A stretch of 64,000 bases of DNA from [Phialemoniopsis] sp. UDSM-2020 (Eukaryota > Ascomycota > Sordariomycetes > Thyridiales > Thyridiaceae), in the NCBI GenBank assembly GCA_018873225.1, contig JAEILZ010000007.1, forward strand, positions 2,108,001 through 2,172,000. The letters run 5' to 3'. Of the stretch, positions 1-12,844 are shown piece by piece. The translations under genes were made by a program, and so were the position numbers. The notes under the pieces are model-generated. The model worked only from the letters and a program-made list of their open reading frames with translations, had not been told where the DNA came from and made no database searches. Every line of letters begins with the position of its first letter. The stretch's first letter is position 1.

Positions 1-3000
1 CAGGAAAATTTGTTCCTGCTTACCCACGTAGCCCGCAAAAATCTTTGAGCCAATGGCGCGGGCGATTTGCATCGCGGCTTGTCCGCTGGCGGAGGCTGCT
101 CCTAGGATTAGGACCGTCTGGCCCTTTGCCAAGCGGCCGATTGTCTGGAGGCCATAGAGTGCCGCAACAAAAGCGCTGAGACTCCACGTCGTGTTGGTCT
201 CTGTTTCACCGAGTAAGTGGGGTGCTTTCCGAACGAATTGCTTTCTAACGCGGACGCAGTGCTTCATCGTGCCTTTGACAAGGGCAATCACGACATCTCC
301 GACTTGCAGAGACCCAGAGTCTGAGCCAACCGCAGTGACGACACCCGTCACGTCGGACCCAATGTCCATGGGTGTGCCCTCCGTGTGCAGCACTGCCGCA
401 TCCTTGAGATCTAGCGATGTGCTCTTGACGGCGATTCGTATATCGTTGGGGCCTAGTTCGAGATCTACATCCAGATCCTCGCGGAAACAGATGCCATCCA
501 CCCTTCCAATCGAATTTTGATCAAGGGCTAGACATTTCCCATCAGGGACCATGGGTTGTAGCTTCACTTCCTGTGGGCGATTATAACCCTTTTCGATGAT
601 GCCGTTGAGCGTCTTGAGGTGTTGCAGTCTTGGAATATAGACCCGCCCCGATCGAATCAGGATTTCGGTCTCCGTTTGTTCAGGAGTCTTCGCACCAAGA
701 GTTGTGGTCACAATCGAAAATAGCGCATTGTGTTCTTGGTGGTAGCCCAGAGGACGAGCCCTCTGGATGTCGACGCAAACTATGTTTCGCTTCGCATCCT
801 CGGAGCGAAGAGTCCGAGCCAGGCCAACGAAGGGAGCTGATTGGGGCTTTGCGGCAGTATCTTGAGCTCCACGGGTAATCCATACGATGTTTTTCGCAGA
901 CTCGAGTAGGCGGCGAAGTCTGTCGTATCTCGTCTCGTCAATGGAGAATAACTCCGGAACATCCATCTCCATGAAGGAGATGACGAGGTCACAAGATTGT
1001 CGAGCCGAAATCTCACAGCGCAGTCCGGGGCGAACTTCCTCCACCACCACGCCCGATTTCAACAGAAGTCTCGTGAACTTCACGATGAAGCCAAAAGATT
1101 CATGAGAGGGGCGCGCCGGGATGACGAGTATCACTTTCTTAACTCCTGTCCATGGCGGCAGGGGAGATTGCTTGTGAAATCCGATCAACGTTCTATCCGA
1201 CTCCAGAAATCGTTGCGTGAGCTTGGCAGGTTGATCCGAGTTGGGTTCGGCTACTTGCTCTTTCGCAAAAATGTACGAGTCGACACTCCATAGAAGCCAT
1301 CCGCCTTGCTTGATCGAGTTCTCGAGTACAAAACCACGAGGTAGGTCTTTGGTTGTCACGATGACGAGATCATATTGCCGTTGTAACAGGTCCTGAGAGG
1401 CATTGATGACAAACTCCAGAGAATCGACCAGGAAAGGCGTCGATTGATGCTGCCGAAGTCCCTCCAGAGCGGCCTCGGACGCACAAACCGCGTATTTAGA
1501 GAATCTCGGTGTCTCGTTCGGCTTGGCCAGCGCTGCAAGCACCTTGCCCGTTGCGGACACGGAGCCGCCCAGCTGCAGAATGCGCATCCCGGGAGTTTTA
1601 TGTCCAAGGAGGTCCAACATTTGGTCCATGTCCCGGGGCGATGCAGTCGTAATATCCTCTTTCCACACGATCTCGCTGCAGAGGTTACGATTTGTTGGCA
1701 AGAATCCTCCCGCACCAGCACCGGAAGTGGCGGTTATAGCCTTGAACTGCAGTCCTTTCATGATAACCATCGGGGTCTGCAATGCGTCGTCAAACATGAC
1801 AATCTTTGCTGAAGCACCTGTTGGCCGGGCTCTTTGGGCTGTTGCATAGCCCCTGAATGTAGTGCTGGACTCGTGTGAAATTTTTGCATCGATGAAGATG
1901 TCGTCAATGCCGCAAGGAAGCATCGGGTCCTGACCAATTGCGAAAACAGTCTGGAGCATCGTGTCCAAGGTTGCTGGGTGAATGATGTGATCATACTCGA
2001 ACTTGTATGGCATGACAGCCTTGGTATTAGCGACACGGACTACCGCACAAGCCGCTTGTGTCCCGCCCCGGATCTCATCGAAATTGCGAAACGAAGGGCC
2101 ATAGGACATTCCAATGACATCCAAGCACTCGTAGAACTGACGAGGAATATGTACCGAGGTGCAGGCCGCAGATGCGACTTGGTAGTCGTTCAGGTAAGAG
2201 TCTGTGTTACCACCGGTACTGCCTGGCGTTTGCTCTTCAGCGTAGTGTATGGAAAACCGGCCTGTGGCATGAGTGGTCCAGTCCAAGCCTTCAGACCTAG
2301 ATAGTATAGAGAAGTCGAAAACGGTCTCGGTCATAGACTCCGACGTGGACTGGCTCTCCTGCAGCTTTGCACTCAGCATATGCTCCAGCCCCAGTCGAGA
2401 TGATGGGATAACCATGGGTTTGGTGATCTGAAAGCGCGACACCCCATACCCCGAGACAGATCTCTTGCAGTCTGCCATCTGTTTTGCTCCCTCAATAGCC
2501 ATAGCAACCATGCCACCGGCAGGGTAGAGGATTGTGCCTTGCACTTTGTGATCCTCCAGCCACGGATTTTCCTGGAGTCTGAAGAAACCTCGCCATACAG
2601 GTACTTGTGGAGTCATGTTCTCCAGAGGAGCACCTATCAAATCCTCACGGCCATGGGAGCGGAACCGGTTCGCTATCGACAAGGTTGACTCGGACCAATA
2701 CTTGCGAGCATGCTCGAACGGATAACGAGGTAAATCAACAAGATGTTGTGGAAGATCTTGTGAGCTATTATCGAGTAATGTTAGTCAATGATGCATATTC
2801 AAGGGAAGGATCGGCTGTAAACTCACTTTCGTTCCGGCCACGTCATGTCCAATGGGTAGCCATGCGCCCATAGTTGCCCACGAGCTGTCAACATCGTCAA
2901 GGCGGCGTCTTTTCCGCGTTCCAAAAGAGAAAGCGTCAATACTGAGTTGCGGTCGGCACCCAGAGACATGGCTGTTTGCTGCAAGGCCGACTGCAGTACC

Positions 3001-5986
3001 TTGTGAGGGCCGACTTCAATCAGAGTGTTGACCAGTGACTTCTGAAGCATGGTGGTTACGGCTTGCTGGAACTGCACTGGACGAAGAAGATTCTGAACCC
3101 AATAGTCCGTACCCAACTCCTCCGGCTGCACAGCGCGCCCCCAGACTGACGAATACATGATGCAGGAGCTCTGGCATTCGGTGTTTGGTCGGATGAGTGG
3201 AATTGCTGCACGATAGGCGTCCTGCACATGCTGCATCTGGCGAGAATGATAGGCTGTCTGGACCTTGAGACGCACTGCCCTCACGTTGTCCGCTTCTAGG
3301 ACATGCTTGACTCTCTCGATCTCTTCTTCAGATCCTGAAAGAGTGATAGAAGTCGGGCTGTTGATGCATGCAATGTCGACCGAGCTTGCATCTGCCTGGT
3401 CAAGATAGTTTTGGATGTGAGCCTCGGAGAGCGAAACAGCAAGCATAGCACCACTTATGCCTGAGTTTCGAAGTTGGGCAACACATCGACCACGATGATA
3501 TGCGATGCTCCATGCCGTCTCTCTATCGATTGCGCCTAGGGCATACGCGGCAGCGATTTCTCCAGATGAATGGCCGACCAAAGCGCTCGGGGTGATCTCG
3601 TTCGCTCTGAGAAGGTCAACGAGAGCGACCTGAAGAGCCGTTGTTGCAGGCTGTGCGATCTCTGGCTCGGCGATTCTTGATCGGTCTCGCTCTTCGTGAA
3701 GTTCATCCCAGAGGTCAAACGGGCTGTTCAGCTCATCCTTGAGAAACCTTGTGGCGCTGAGGATACTCTCGCGAAATTGGTTATACACGAGCAGTTCCGC
3801 GCCCATCCGAGCCCACTGGGCCCCTTGGCCGGAGAAGACCAGCGCGATCCGGAGCCTGTGGCGCACCTTGGACCTCGTGGTTGCCATCATTGCCGAATTC
3901 GATGTGAGTTGTTGCACAAGGTCGCTGCTCGAGTTGGAAACAAAAAATGCTCCCCACTCGAGCTTGGATCTCCTTGAACTCAAAGTGTAGGAGTAGTTGT
4001 CGAGGAAATCAGGATCGTCACAGTGATTCTGAACATACGATGAGTGGGAAGTGAGGATTTTGTTGAGGCCTTCTTCGTAGTGGGACGAGTAGACAAATAG
4101 GCGGTGGAGGCCGTGTCGCACGGGGCAAGTTGAGGAGGATGTCGGCTGCAGCAGCTGGTCGCTAGGAGAGATGAAGGAGACGTGGTTTCCTTGGAGGCCT
4201 AACTCGGCAAGACAGTGAGGGGCATCGTCTATTACTATATGGCTGTCAGCTTTGTGTTCAACAAGTCAGGATGTAGGGGACTGAATGTCTTTGTAACGTA
4301 CCTGCATGACAAGAAGTACCACCGAATCCAAAGGAATTCACGCTGGCACGTCTCAAGCCTTCAGTAGGCCATGACATCATGTCCGATGGGACCTACTTGA
4401 TTAGCAAAATGAAGACCGAAATAATCATGGATCTGGGTATGTTTACCTTCAGCTTTAGCTGTTCAAGATCAATAGCGGGATTTGCCTTTTCGAAATTGAG
4501 ATGCTTGGGAATACACCCCTTTTCGACGACGAGGATACCCTTGATCAAGCCCGCGACTCCAGCAGCGCCTTCGAGATGTCCAATGTTTGTCTTGACGGAG
4601 CCGACGATCATGGGGTTTTGCGGATCGCGATCCTGGCAGAAGACGGCGGAAACCGCATGTGCCTCCTTGCGATCTCCTACAGCGGTGCCCGTGCCATGCA
4701 ACTCGAAGAAGGCGGTGCGGTCAAGGGAAAGCCCGGCCCGCTCGTAGGTACCCCTCATGTTGGCGATCTGGCGGGTCTTGCTCGGGAGCGTGATGCCTAA
4801 TACATATGATCAATTAGAATAAAACAGGAAAAAGAATTGCAGGAAGGATCTTACCGCGAGTGTGGCCGTCCTGGTTGGACCCAGTTGCTCTAATGACGCC
4901 GCGAATTGTATCATTATCCGCGACAGCATCTGCTAGCCTCTTCAGAATAATCACGCCGATGCCCTCGCCGCGTCCGTAGCCGTTGGCTCGCTCGTCCAAC
5001 GTAAAGCACTTGCCGTCTGGACTGAGGATACCCAGCCCCCCCATCGACGCGAGGGTGTTGGGAGAGAAAATGAGCCCGACACCGGCGGCGATTCCCTATT
5101 TAAAGTCAGTACGCAGAGCTATTGCAAAGTAACCGTGGTAATCTTGAGAAAATGATAACTCACCATTGAGCTTTCCCCGCTGATCAGGCTTTGGCAAGCT
5201 TGGTGGACAGCAATCATGCTGGCACTGCATCCAGTGTCTATGGTCTGACTTGTCCCAGCCAAGTCAAAAACGTGGGCTATCCTATTCGAGTTGATGGCAA
5301 AAGCGTTTCCTGTAGCAGCATACTCGGGGATTGTCTCTGGGTCCCTCATACTGATTTGTTCATAGTCTGTGTACTCTTTAGCCTCTTTCCTCATGTGTTG
5401 GGACAGACACTCTTACCTCGAACAAAAGACCCGCACCAGACGCCAGTCTTGCTGCCTTTGAGCTTCTCGATGGGAACACCAGCTGTGTGGCAGGAGTTAG
5501 TAGGGGGAGATGACGTTCCTGGGATGGTCTAGCTTACCGCTCTCGAAGGCCTCGAAAGCAACTTCGAGCAGGATGCGCTGTTGCGGGTCCATTGAGTTCG
5601 CCTCGTTCGTTGAGATGGAGAACAGCTATGAGAGTTAGCATTGAGAACCGGTGTGACGTACGGTCTGTGGAAGGGGCGCTTACGCGGGCATCGAAATCAG
5701 CTATGTCGCCATCTATAAAATGGGCTCCTTTGGGGTAGATCTATAAAAGACATTGTTAGCGAAGCGGGCTATTTGGCGAGAGGAGAAACCTTACACTGCC
5801 GAGTCGGCTTGGATCGGGATGGTACCATCCCTCCATGTTGAATCGCGAGCCAGGCACCTCGGAGAAGGCTGTCCTCATTTTCTTCAAGTTGTCCCACAGC
5901 TCGCCTGGACTATCGGCGGAACCGGGAAGTCTACACGCCATGCCAATGACGGCTATGTCGTTCTTTGTGCTTGGTGTTTCGGCCAT
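1..5986 (-). CDS. Highly reducing type I polyketide synthase, 3' part cut by window edge
   Basis: Builds a reduced polyketide chain from malonyl units. About 1820 residues are visible in ten exons; introns lie at 5741-5794, 5626-5683, 5483-5537, 5367-5416, 5096-5163, 4797-4854, 4393-4446, 4235-4301 and 2765-2826, and all phases match. Order: ketosynthase (active Cys near residue 181 in DTGCSAS, His in HGTGT near 316 and NIGH near 356); acyltransferase (GHSSG, Ser near 652); dehydratase (HxxxGxxxxP, His near 971; Asp of DTMLQ near 1166); a decayed methyltransferase-like stretch (about 1280-1380); a linker; and the start of an enoylreductase (bases 560 to 1, with its nucleotide-binding loop). 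The rest of the ER, the KR and the ACP should lie beyond base 1. I saw no in-frame stop in exon 10. An in-frame ATG at 5998 is an alternative start. The product is unknown. Confidence 0.95.
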
Positions 5987-6307
5987 GTTGTGTACCATAG
6001 GTGATACAATGATTAGGAAGAAAGCTACATCCCAATTTAAATCAAGGCGAGGAAAAGTTTCGAGACTCAAGTCAATAGAAGAACAAGACTTGGCAGACAA
6101 AGGAGATTGTGAGGGAGGTCGAGGTCCAAGTCTGTGGGTGAACAAGAGTTGCGAGACAAAGATGGGTGTGAAGAGGTGAGAGACTGGTGTAAACAATTTC
6201 TCACAACAAAATCGTGGGAACTGTTGGTGACAAAGACGGGATGAACCCTAATGACCTGCTTAGTCGTCCATTCACTCATCAGTCTGAGGATCAAGTCATG
6301 AGATCGT

Positions 6308-6313
6308 CGGCCG
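6308..6313. promoter_or_regulatory. CGGCCG site upstream of the PKS
   Basis: CGG and CCG half-sites directly abut about 320 bases upstream of the PKS start. Zn2Cys6 cluster regulators often bind paired CGG triplets. This is a short motif that can occur by chance, and no such regulator gene is visible in the window. Confidence 0.15.
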
Positions 6314-6786
6314 GGTTAGTGAAAACAGCGAGGGGCACGAGGGTCTTCCTGAACAAGGGGCGTTGCCTAGAAGTGCGAGGACATGAACCAAGAAGCTTGA
6401 GTCTTCGACAACTGTGCGAGGAGATGCTTTCCAACTCCAGCCCCGCGCCTGATCAAGAGCCTTGTAGTCCCCCTTGGTGGCAGAAGTCGTTTTGACCGAG
6501 ATCAGCGGCTCTTGAAAGAACCTTGCTCGACACCAAGAGACTCGGTGTTCAGGTTACAATGTGGAACAACAAAGGCGCATCCGGTAATCACTGCCATGGT
6601 CCGGAATGAACATGTATGACTATGACCTCTTACCAAGCCCAGGAGGAGTGAAATGAATAGGAAGGGGTGAATCGACCCATGTACGCGAGCAAGTCTCCAG
6701 GAATATGCGCAATATGCGTACTTTAGTAAGAGGCACTTTCTGCATGATGGCTCCCAACGCAGGAGCTCTCGCAGCTAGGCTAGAGA

Positions 6787-6800
6787 TCGACGGCCGTCGA
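6787..6800. promoter_or_regulatory. 14-bp perfect palindrome with CGGCCG core
   Basis: The sequence TCGACGGCCGTCGA reads the same on both strands and carries the same CGGCCG core as the site at 6308. It lies about 800 bases upstream of the PKS start. A dimeric zinc-cluster regulator site is a plausible but unproven reading. Confidence 0.25.
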
Positions 6801-7212
6801 CCACTTCTTCGAGCACGGAAGCACACTTGCCAACATAAAGGACCTTTAAGCACCTTGGTAGCCAGATGGAAGCCAGTGGAGAACAACACAAACGCAATTT
6901 CTGGAGAACGAAAGCAGAACTCCTGCCTTACCAAGCTGACTCGACCATCTGAGCACGCAGGGAATTTGTGTAGCTGAACAGGAGCAACAGCGGGAGATAT
7001 GAACGTAAAGGCTGGCGTCCGTCTCGTCCTGCTCTCTAAAGAAACAACCCTTGCAGCAGAGATATATTACTACAAACCGTCGCATCCTACTCCTTGAGTA
7101 CCCAAACAGACGCGTAAAAAACAGAAGGGATTCATGGAGCTCTTACACAGGAGAGACCCACCGACAAAACGACAGATGCAAGATAGAGTGCCAACTCGGC
7201 AGGATAATTACC

Positions 7213-7228
7213 ACCTACCTAGGTAGGT
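7213..7228. repeat. 16-bp perfect palindrome ACCTACCTAGGTAGGT
   Basis: This is a perfect inverted repeat with no spacer in the PKS-MFS intergenic region. Related TACCTAGG/AGGTAGG words occur elsewhere in the window, for example near 43050 (gctaggtagctacc). It may be a common genomic word of this species rather than a local regulatory site. Confidence 0.4.
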
Positions 7229-9963
7229 CGCGAGAGAGACGTCTCCGAAAAGAGCATAATGCCCATGAGGAACTGACAATCGTGCTCAAACACCAAACAA
7301 TGTAACTCTCCCAGGCTGCAAGCATAATGAATAACGTTTAACGCCGTAAACTTTCACGGCAAGGCGAGGAACTCCATCTGCTGAACCTGCCAAGTTCGGC
7401 CTGAACCTTGAGACGAGGTTCGTGGATGGGAGTGTAGACTTGGGTCCTAGAATGAGACGCAATTCAGAGCACCTGAGCGGGGGCTCTTGAAAGCTAAAAA
7501 AGCCTTCAAGACAGCCAGAAATATCCAACCGAGAAGTAAAGCTCGCTTGGGAGATAGGGCCGACTGAGCAGCAGCCATGCGTGGCCTCGTTCTTCCAGCC
7601 GAGCAACCGGTGAGATTAAGGTAAGCCATTGCCATCCGTACAATCTGTGAAGGTTGAGCGACTGCCACCGTCGACTCTGATAAAAGTGGCTAGAAGAGAC
7701 CCCTGTTCAGGTCTCTGCAGGTTGGGTCACGCCTGTCAGTGAGGAGGCGACGTTCGAAACTGAGGGCAGAAAGAATAATAAACTCAGGCCAGGTGCAAGA
7801 ACGTTTCAAGATTTTCCGTAACTCGAATGTCTAGGCAAGATATCGATGTGCAAAATTGCGGCTGCCATGGTGGAAGATTGGTTCGAATCGAAGCTGGGAA
7901 GGTTTATCTAGGAGCTGGTGGTAGATGAGGGCTCAGCGAGGGAGCGCAAGTTGGTGCGAGCGACGAGAGACACACGCAAGCGGGACCCAAGAGGCTGGGC
8001 TTGGGCAATGTTGTTTCCCAAGTGCCCGCACAGGGCTGCGTGTAAAAGAACTACTGATACTGTTTGAGTTCGCGAAGCTGGCGAACTGGACGGCTGTTCT
8101 CCCACTTTGTCGCGAGGGCAGGCACGAGATGCAGGTGAGAAGCAGAGAGAGCACTGGGCTACCTACTGTGGCTTCCCAAAAGGGGCCGAATAGCAGCCCT
8201 GGAGCCTCGCGGGCCACTAAATTTCCAGGACTGCAGGCTAGAGATCAGTCCAATCACCGACCCGCGAATTCCAACCTTCGATGGATTCATTACGCCTCAT
8301 GTTGAATGGATGCTCGGGACGATATTCAACGTCGCATTACTTTTCCAACGGTGAATGGCGTTGGATCGCAATTTTCTTTGTCCGTCCCATCCCACGCTTT
8401 CAGCGTCCAGCCGAAATTTCAAAAACAATCTCTTTATTACGATTCGCACAAAGATGGATGTTTCAGCTGTCCAATAGATAACCAACGGGCTTGAACTGAG
8501 ATGACCACACGCTCCTCCTCGTGAAGTCCACCACCTGAGTGATTAGGTATCACCAAGATTGGTCCAGGTCGTCCAGGTGACTTGAGTAACCCCATGCTTT
8601 TTACGATTTCCGCTCCCAAGAAGAGCAACCTCCGCAGAGACAAGACGACCATTCATGCGGTGGAAGTGGATATTGCGCAAAATGCGTTGGGGACGATACG
8701 ACGACGAGACAGTGGTTACCACAATTCGGGCTCGGTATCAAGTCTTGGAGAACCATTGGCCAGTGCTGTGTCACATTCATATTCCCACAGAAACACCACC
8801 TGCCTGAAATCGAGGTTCGTGTCCCCATGGCCACGGGTGCGGCAAAGTTGCCCGGCTAGGTCAGAAAGGGGGACACTCTTCCGTTTGCTTGGTCGTGATT
8901 CGTGATGTGAGGCAAGGCTTGCCTCTTTATAACCTTCTCATGATCTTACATGACACATTGCTTATGTTCAAGCCACGCCGCGACCTGCCAACAATCTTCG
9001 CTTAGGTTGCTTGGGAGGCTGAACGTTTCTAAATCTAGCAGTGGAGAGGACGACCGGAGACCCAAGGACAACATATTACAGCTGACTCTGTACGATGCAT
9101 CACAGTTGTGAAACGCTACACCTTACCTGGGCTCTGGCCAATGATGGTGACTCATTGGGGTTCATTGCTGCATCGTGTGACAGGGGCTCAGGCTGTCAAC
9201 CAGCCTTCTGCCTTCCCATGGAAACGTTCTGCCTCGAGTTGACTCAGATGAAATACTTAAAAGCGGGGACTCGACGGCCTATCCCCAAGTTACAGCCGTC
9301 TTCAGACACATAACCATGGGTGAGAAAGCTCGGTCTCGAGCCTGGAGTCCATGTAAAAGTGAAGTGAGAACCGGTTCAACTCCAACGTTGTGACAACAGT
9401 CTTTAAAAGACCACAGGACTAGTTCCACACCCACGTGCGAAGCCAGCGATCAAAATCAGTTAGAGGATGGGTCGATCAGTGCTCAAGACATCTTGTAGAA
9501 GGGTGATGATCCAGTTGGTAGCACTCTGGGAGGAACGTCCAAGTACTACCGGGCAGAACAGGCAGTTTGGTCAGTCGGTGCATGTAGCGGGAGCGCTTGC
9601 CCTTGCCGTTTCTCGAGCCTGGCTGCGTGCATCTGTCTGAATCTGTTTTTGAGATAATCCCTGTCCGGTGAATGAACCCGTGGCTATTCACTCACCTTCC
9701 TGTCGACCCGTGTGCCTGTCTTGACCAGAGACATTCTCCACTCAACGGTCAACTGCATTCACTGATCCTGATCGCGTATCGAGACAGACATCTTGCATGA
9801 AGGGTTCAGTAACTTCGCTTGGTCACTTTCCATATCCGTTCAGAGCAATCTCAGAATAGTCGCGGGTGCTAAAACAGAGCTCATAAGACACATACAGCCC
9901 AAACTCTCCTGAAGTTTCAGCTTGTTCAGCAAGGCCCAACCACCAAGCCGAGGGATTTTGAGA

Positions 9964-9970
9964 TATAAGG
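9964..9970 (+). promoter_or_regulatory. TATA-like element upstream of the MFS gene
   Basis: TATAAGG lies about 180 bases upstream of the MFS start codon, a reasonable distance for a fungal core promoter. There is no independent evidence for the transcription start. Confidence 0.2.
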
Positions 9971-10148
9971 ACTGGATCCTCACTAGACCAGTGAGTGCAA
10001 CAAAGAGAACGAGAACCGCGCTGCCGTTGTTTGTTCTGTTTACGCGGTCCAGAACCTCCTTTTAGTCAAGGGGCAAACAGTCAGTTCGTCACGACACTGC
10101 TTCACTGCGATCATGAAGCCCTCGCGCCCGCGAGGTCATATATCGGCA

Positions 10149-12220
10149 ATGGCTAGAGTCCGTTCCGATGATTCAATGCGGGAGACCCTTCGTGGGCCCA
10201 TCACCATCAACAACCCCATACTGCCTCCAAGTGCAGAACTGTTGTTGAGTCCTTGGAGAAGGAAACTGCTCGTTGCGTGGTGAGAATATGTTTTAAGCTC
10301 TTCAGCTTAATAGACTGGTCAGCACTACTAACTTGTGATATTAGCCTGCTCGTCGGCTTTCTTTTCTCACTACTGGATACGACGATTGTGTCTACCTCTC
10401 TCCTGGCAATCTCGACAGACCTAGGCGGGTTCCAGCATAGTCAGTGGGTAGTGCTGTCGTATCTTCTCACTTACATGGGTTAGTTATCTGGCAACTTAGC
10501 CCTCTGTGGGATACACAGGCTGACCTTGCTTAGGATTCTCTATGGTTCTCGCTAAGCTGAGCGACATCTTCGGGCGTTTCACGATATTGATGCTCTCTTG
10601 GTTCATCTTCACCGTGTTTTCCGTCGGTTGTGGATGTGCCAACACCATGACGCAGCTGTAAGTGTCCCAGGAGCCACGCCGCAGTGTTTGATCTGACCTC
10701 CATGTCTCAGTATCATACTTCGGGCATTTCAGGGAATCGGAGGAGCCGGACTTTACAGTCTGACTACGATCTCTTTGCCCGAGGTTGGTCCTGCTGACAA
10801 GCCCCAAATTATCGGAGCATTGATCGGGGTGACAATGGCCATCTCCTTTGTGCTTGGTCCTGTCCTGGGTGGTGTGATTCCGCAGTACACCACATGGAGG
10901 TGGTTGTATTTCATGAAGTAAGCCCCTGTCCAAAATGATCTTGATCTCGTGTATCAGCTAATATCGGGACGTTGTGAAGCTTCCCCTTCGGTCTCCTTAC
11001 CATAGTTGCCCTCATTTTCCTCTATCCGCGGTACTCTACTGCTTCTCACTGGAAGGCCCGTCTCGCTCGGATCGACTACCTCGGCAGCATTCTGCTTCTT
11101 GGAGCGAGCGTTCTTCTTGTCTTTGGACTTCAGCAGGCCGGATCACTTACTTTTAGTTGGGGAAGTTGGCCCGTGATCCTGACACTGACCATAGCCTTCA
11201 TCAAGGCCATCGCCTTCTGCCTCTGGGAGTGGTGGTTGACTTCTGCACGAAGGGTGATGGAGCCGATCTTTCCGGTGAGGTTGGCGAAGAATCGAGTCTA
11301 CTTGTCTTGCATGATGTACGTGTCTTGGATCGTTGTTCCCAAAAGCGTGTGTCATTTCTAATTCGATAAACAGAGCAACCTTTATGACTGGCTGGGTCTA
11401 TCTTGTCATGGTTATCGCCCTTCCCGAGAGATTTCAAATTGCCAATGGTGACTCCGTCTCAGTTGCTGGTTTGCATATCCTTCCTTTGCTCGGATCGATC
11501 GCTACGGGCTCCTTTATTGCCGGACCCCTGAACGCCAAGAAAAACCGCACATCAGTGGTCATGGTGGTAGCAAGCTCTCTGATACTGCTTGGCATGGGAT
11601 TATTTAGTTTGCTTTCGAACCCAGACTCTTCTCCATCAGCCCAGTACGGATTCCAGGTCGTCTTTGGTTTTGGAGTCGGACTTTTTCTTTCCGCGGCGAC
11701 GATGATGTCGCAGGCGCAGGCCCAGGACGATGATCATGCCTCTGCCCAAGGCGCAATTGCCCAGCTACGAGTGCTCGGGGGCGTGCTCGGCTTGGCGGTC
11801 AGCACCATCATCTTCAACTCGCGCCTACAGAGCGGATTGATCGGTGAGTTGACCGCGGAAGAGCTGAGCGCGCTTCATCGTTCGCCCCTGGCTGTTGTCT
11901 CCATGTCTCCTGAGCTGCAGGGTCCGTTGCGGCAGACCTATGCGGCAGCGTTCTCCACGACGACCCGTTGTGCTATTGCGATGGCGACCATGGCACTTGC
12001 TGCAAGCATTTTCACCATCGAGCGCAACCCGCCGCCCATCCGGAAGAGTCCTCCTCCCGAGGGAAAATCCCTTGCTCCGAGCATCGACGAGCGAGCTGAC
12101 TTGGAGCTGGGTGCCATCTCGCGAGGTACCTTGACTTCCGATCTTCGCCAGGCGATCCCGGACGAGCCGGTGCTTCCACCGCTCACTTACTCGCGGACAA
12201 GACCTGGCGGAGTCTGTTGA
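10149..12220 (+). CDS. MFS drug/metabolite exporter (DHA2, 14-helix type)
   Basis: Predicted proton-driven plasma-membrane efflux pump of 592 residues. Six exons: 10149-10279, 10345-10478, 10534-10657, 10711-10917, 10980-11315 and 11374-12220; all phases match. After a short polar N-terminus the first helix carries LDTTIVSTSL, the signature of the 14-helix drug:H+ antiporter family, followed by a loop with KLSDIFGRF (motif A) and a later GPVLGG (motif C). About 14 hydrophobic segments can be followed, then a charged tail ending at GGVC. The length is usual for the family. Its place next to a PKS suggests that it exports the polyketide or gives self-protection; the substrate cannot be read from sequence. 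The start ATG at 10149 is the first that joins in frame with helix 1. Confidence 0.93.
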
Positions 12221-12844
12221 CTGAGACCACCCCTCGAGTATGGAAAGTACTTGGATGGCTAATGGTCTCCTGCGTTGTTGGTCATGTTAGATGACCAAGA
12301 CGCGGGAGTGCATTGTCCGTCTTGTTACAAGTATTGACCAGGGTCGCGAAATCAGTCTTTAAACTTCCCAGTCAGCGAAGTTCCGCATCATTGTACTATA
12401 TTTCACAAAGGGCATGTTGGCAACTAAATGTCACAGGCGTTTCTATCTTCCCGTGCAGTAACCTCATTTCCGTGTATGCATTGGAGGCTTGTATTTTGAA
12501 AGAGATTCGAATAGCCGTCTCTAAGTCAATCAATAGAGATTGCAAGATTATGATCCAAGGTTACTCTTGCGATTTGTGGCTGCGCGCACTGCTGTAATGC
12601 CTTGTTTCTATCGATTGAAGCTGCTCATGGTCTGCCCTCGCCTCTCACGACCACCTAAAGCTTGGAGTTCAGAAGCCAAAGAGTTCGTTGCAGCGTACTG
12701 ATGTCCCGTGCAGACAGATCACCGTCGCTGACTTCCTGACCCCTTGAGCTTGATGGTTTTCGGCCCCATACCGTTTTCCTGCGAGCAAAAGTTGTGTCAG
12801 CAAGTCCTCTCCTCAGCACAGAGGCGAAGCATAATCGTGAAGTC
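12221..12844. other. Intergenic, convergent 3' ends
   Basis: This 0.6 kb stretch lies between the 3' ends of the MFS and methyltransferase genes. It presumably holds both 3' UTRs. I see no coding signal or repeat. Confidence 0.6.

Larger units (their letters stand above)
5987..10148. other. Gene-poor 4.2 kb region between the PKS and MFS genes
   Basis: This stretch separates the divergent PKS and MFS genes and should hold both promoters. All ORFs in it are short, overlap on both strands and resemble no family I know, so I call no gene. It holds two CGGCCG sites, one inside a 14-bp palindrome, and a 16-bp palindrome, listed separately. A TATA-like TTTAAAT lies about 50 bases upstream of the PKS start. 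A small intron-rich gene or a noncoding RNA cannot be excluded by eye. Confidence 0.6.

Noticed and set aside
7870..7885. GGTTCGAATC, like a tRNA T-arm
   Set aside because: No matching acceptor, D-arm or anticodon arm upstream; not a tRNA.
8582..8905. 107-codon plus ORF in the PKS-MFS gap
   Set aside because: Unrecognisable product and overlapping ORFs on the other strand; no coding bias seen.
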